This document shows positions 63,067-64,000 of a DNA stretch of 64,000 nt, piece after piece. Location of the stretch: contig NZ_CP137134.1 in the NCBI RefSeq assembly GCF_033095785.1, positions 1,302,001 to 1,366,000 on the forward strand. Reading direction: 5' to 3'. Every line of letters starts with the position of its first letter. Positions within the stretch are counted from its first letter, which is position 1. Below the pieces are notes generated by a model, which was given only the letters and a program-made list of their open reading frames with translations, had not been told where the DNA came from and ran no database searches. The DNA is from Nitrosospira sp. Is2. Its GTDB lineage: Bacteria; Pseudomonadota; Gammaproteobacteria; Burkholderiales; Nitrosomonadaceae. The translations under genes and the position numbers were made by a program.

Positions 63067-64000
63067 ATGTCTCAGTTGACCCCACGGGAAATAGTCCACG
63101 AGTTGGATAAGCATATCATTGGACAAGAAGCAGCCAAGCGCTCCGTAGCCATCGCGCTCCGGAATCGCTGGCGCAGACAGCAGGTTATGGACCCGCTAAG
63201 GCAGGAAATTACTCCCAAGAATATTTTAATGATCGGACCTACCGGGGTCGGCAAGACGGAAATCGCGCGGCGTCTGGCCAAGCTCGCCGATGCGCCCTTC
63301 ATCAAGGTCGAAGCAACCAAATTTACCGAAGTGGGATACGTCGGACGGGATGTGGACTCTATCATACGGGATCTCGTCGAATCGGCAATAAAGCAATCGC
63401 GCGAGCGGGAAACGCAAAAATTGCGTGCTCGTGCTGAAGACCACGCTGAAGAGCGGATTCTCGATGTGCTACTGCCGCCAGCGAGAGAGATGGGCGCCCC
63501 GCTCGAAGTCAGTGATGGGGAGAGCACTACCCGGCAGAAGTTCCGTAAGAAATTACGTGAGGGTGAGCTGAACGATAAGGAAATAGAAATCGAGGTGGCT
63601 TCACCACATACTCACATGGAAATTTTTGCTCCTCCCGGCATGGAAGAATTAACCACGCAAATCCAGGGCATGTTCCAAAATCTGGGGGGGGAGAGAAAAA
63701 AAACACGGAAACTCAGGATTCGTGAGGCGATGAAACTCATCACCGATGAAGAAGCGTCCAAACTCGTTAATGATGAAGAATTGAAGCTTCTCGCTGTGCA
63801 AAATGTTGAGCAGAATGGGATTGTATTTCTTGATGAGATCGACAAAATAACCAGCCGCTCGGAAACTTCCGGAGCGGATGTTTCGCGCCAAGGGGTGCAG
63901 CGGGACTTGCTTCCGCTCGTGGAAGGCACCACAGTTTCAACCAAATATGGGATGATTAAGACCGATCACATCCTGTTTATCGCCAGCGGAGCATTTCATC
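63067..64000 (+). CDS. hslU: ATP-dependent protease ATPase subunit HslU (cut by window end)
   Basis: The first 311 residues of the AAA+ unfoldase partner of HslV; the frame has no stop and runs off the right edge, so about 130 C-terminal residues are unseen. SQLTPREIVHELDKHIIGQ (2-20), Walker A GPTGVGKTE (57-65), TEVGYVGRDVDSIIRDL, the inserted I-domain (about 110-240) and Walker B IVFLDEIDKI (about 253-262) are all intact. The ATG at 63067 gives the family N-terminus; an ATG at 63062 is out of frame. Confidence 0.96.
   Translation, partial: MSQLTPREIVHELDKHIIGQEAAKRSVAIALRNRWRRQQVMDPLRQEITPKNILMIGPTGVGKTEIARRLAKLADAPFIKVEATKFTEVGYVGRDVDSIIRDLVESAIKQSRERETQKLRARAEDHAEERILDVLLPPAREMGAPLEVSDGESTTRQKFRKKLREGELNDKEIEIEVASPHTHMEIFAPPGMEELTTQIQGMFQNLGGERKKTRKLRIREAMKLITDEEASKLVNDEELKLLAVQNVEQNGIVFLDEIDKITSRSETSGADVSRQGVQRDLLPLVEGTTVSTKYGMIKTDHILFIASGAFH

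Noticed and set aside
1..64000. CRISPR arrays, insertion sequences, prophage
   Set aside because: No direct-repeat array, transposase or phage structural gene was seen on either strand.

Overview
The window looks like a chromosomal segment of an ammonia-oxidising betaproteobacterium of the Nitrosospira/Nitrosomonas group. The best indicators are an Rh-type (Rh50) ammonia channel, a small periplasmic cytochrome of the c-552 type, a homodimeric-type pyruvate dehydrogenase E1, Coq7, an SAH riboswitch in front of ahcY, and the betaproteobacterial order dapF-DUF484-xerC-hslV-hslU. No phage, insertion sequence, CRISPR array, rRNA or complete tRNA was seen. The genus is an inference from gene content, not from a search.

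Layout. 1-748 is a gene graveyard: a decayed ABC-transporter ATPase piece on the minus strand abuts a decayed LolA-like outer-membrane lipoprotein-sorting gene on the plus strand. 762-3155 holds an exosortase-associated acyltransferase and rh50. 3219-12204 is a long minus-strand run: folD, aceE, aceF, nadD, rsfS, rlmH, maf, rng. 12401-15830 has a membrane protein of unknown function, an AIF-like FAD reductase and pyrC. 16489-27881 is a heptose and glycan island: a GT4-GmhA fusion, an SDR, gmhB, hldE, three GT9 heptosyltransferase-like genes, a GT2, a second GT4 and an inositol-phosphatase family gene. 27947-32228 is a set of small minus-strand genes ending with lgt, including one clear pseudogene (a YgiN-like monooxygenase). 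32531-43962 is mixed housekeeping: ilvD, a DUF255 protein, cytochrome c, ydcF, osmC, coq7, glcF, a GDT1 transporter, a CBS protein, a MidA-like methyltransferase and a pteridine-reductase-like SDR. 44026-47433 is gatCAB. 47559-54207 is the rod-shape operon mreBCD-mrdA-rodA-rlpA. 54366-59510 holds a glyoxylate aminotransferase and the methyl cycle (metK, SAH riboswitch, ahcY, strong terminator hairpin, metF). 59700-64000 is dapF, DUF484, xerC, hslV and hslU, the last cut by the window edge.

How the genes work together. The glycan island encodes sedoheptulose-7-phosphate isomerase (as a fusion domain), heptose kinase/adenylyltransferase and heptose-bisphosphate phosphatase next to its own glycosyltransferases, so it can make an activated heptose and use it locally; no HldD-type epimerase is visible. 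MetK, AhcY and MetF form the S-adenosylmethionine cycle, with ahcY under SAH sensing. GlcF and the aminotransferase would fit glycolate/glyoxylate salvage in a CO2-fixing cell.

Points most worth a second look: two genes (maf and the GT4 at 25787) whose conserved N-termini have no ATG, GTG or TTG start but carry an ATA behind a good Shine-Dalgarno; the GT4-GmhA fusion and its heptose island; the ahcY-metF hairpin; and three decayed genes that an ORF-based annotation would miss. Start codons were chosen by family N-terminus and Shine-Dalgarno position, so several differ from the longest open frame.
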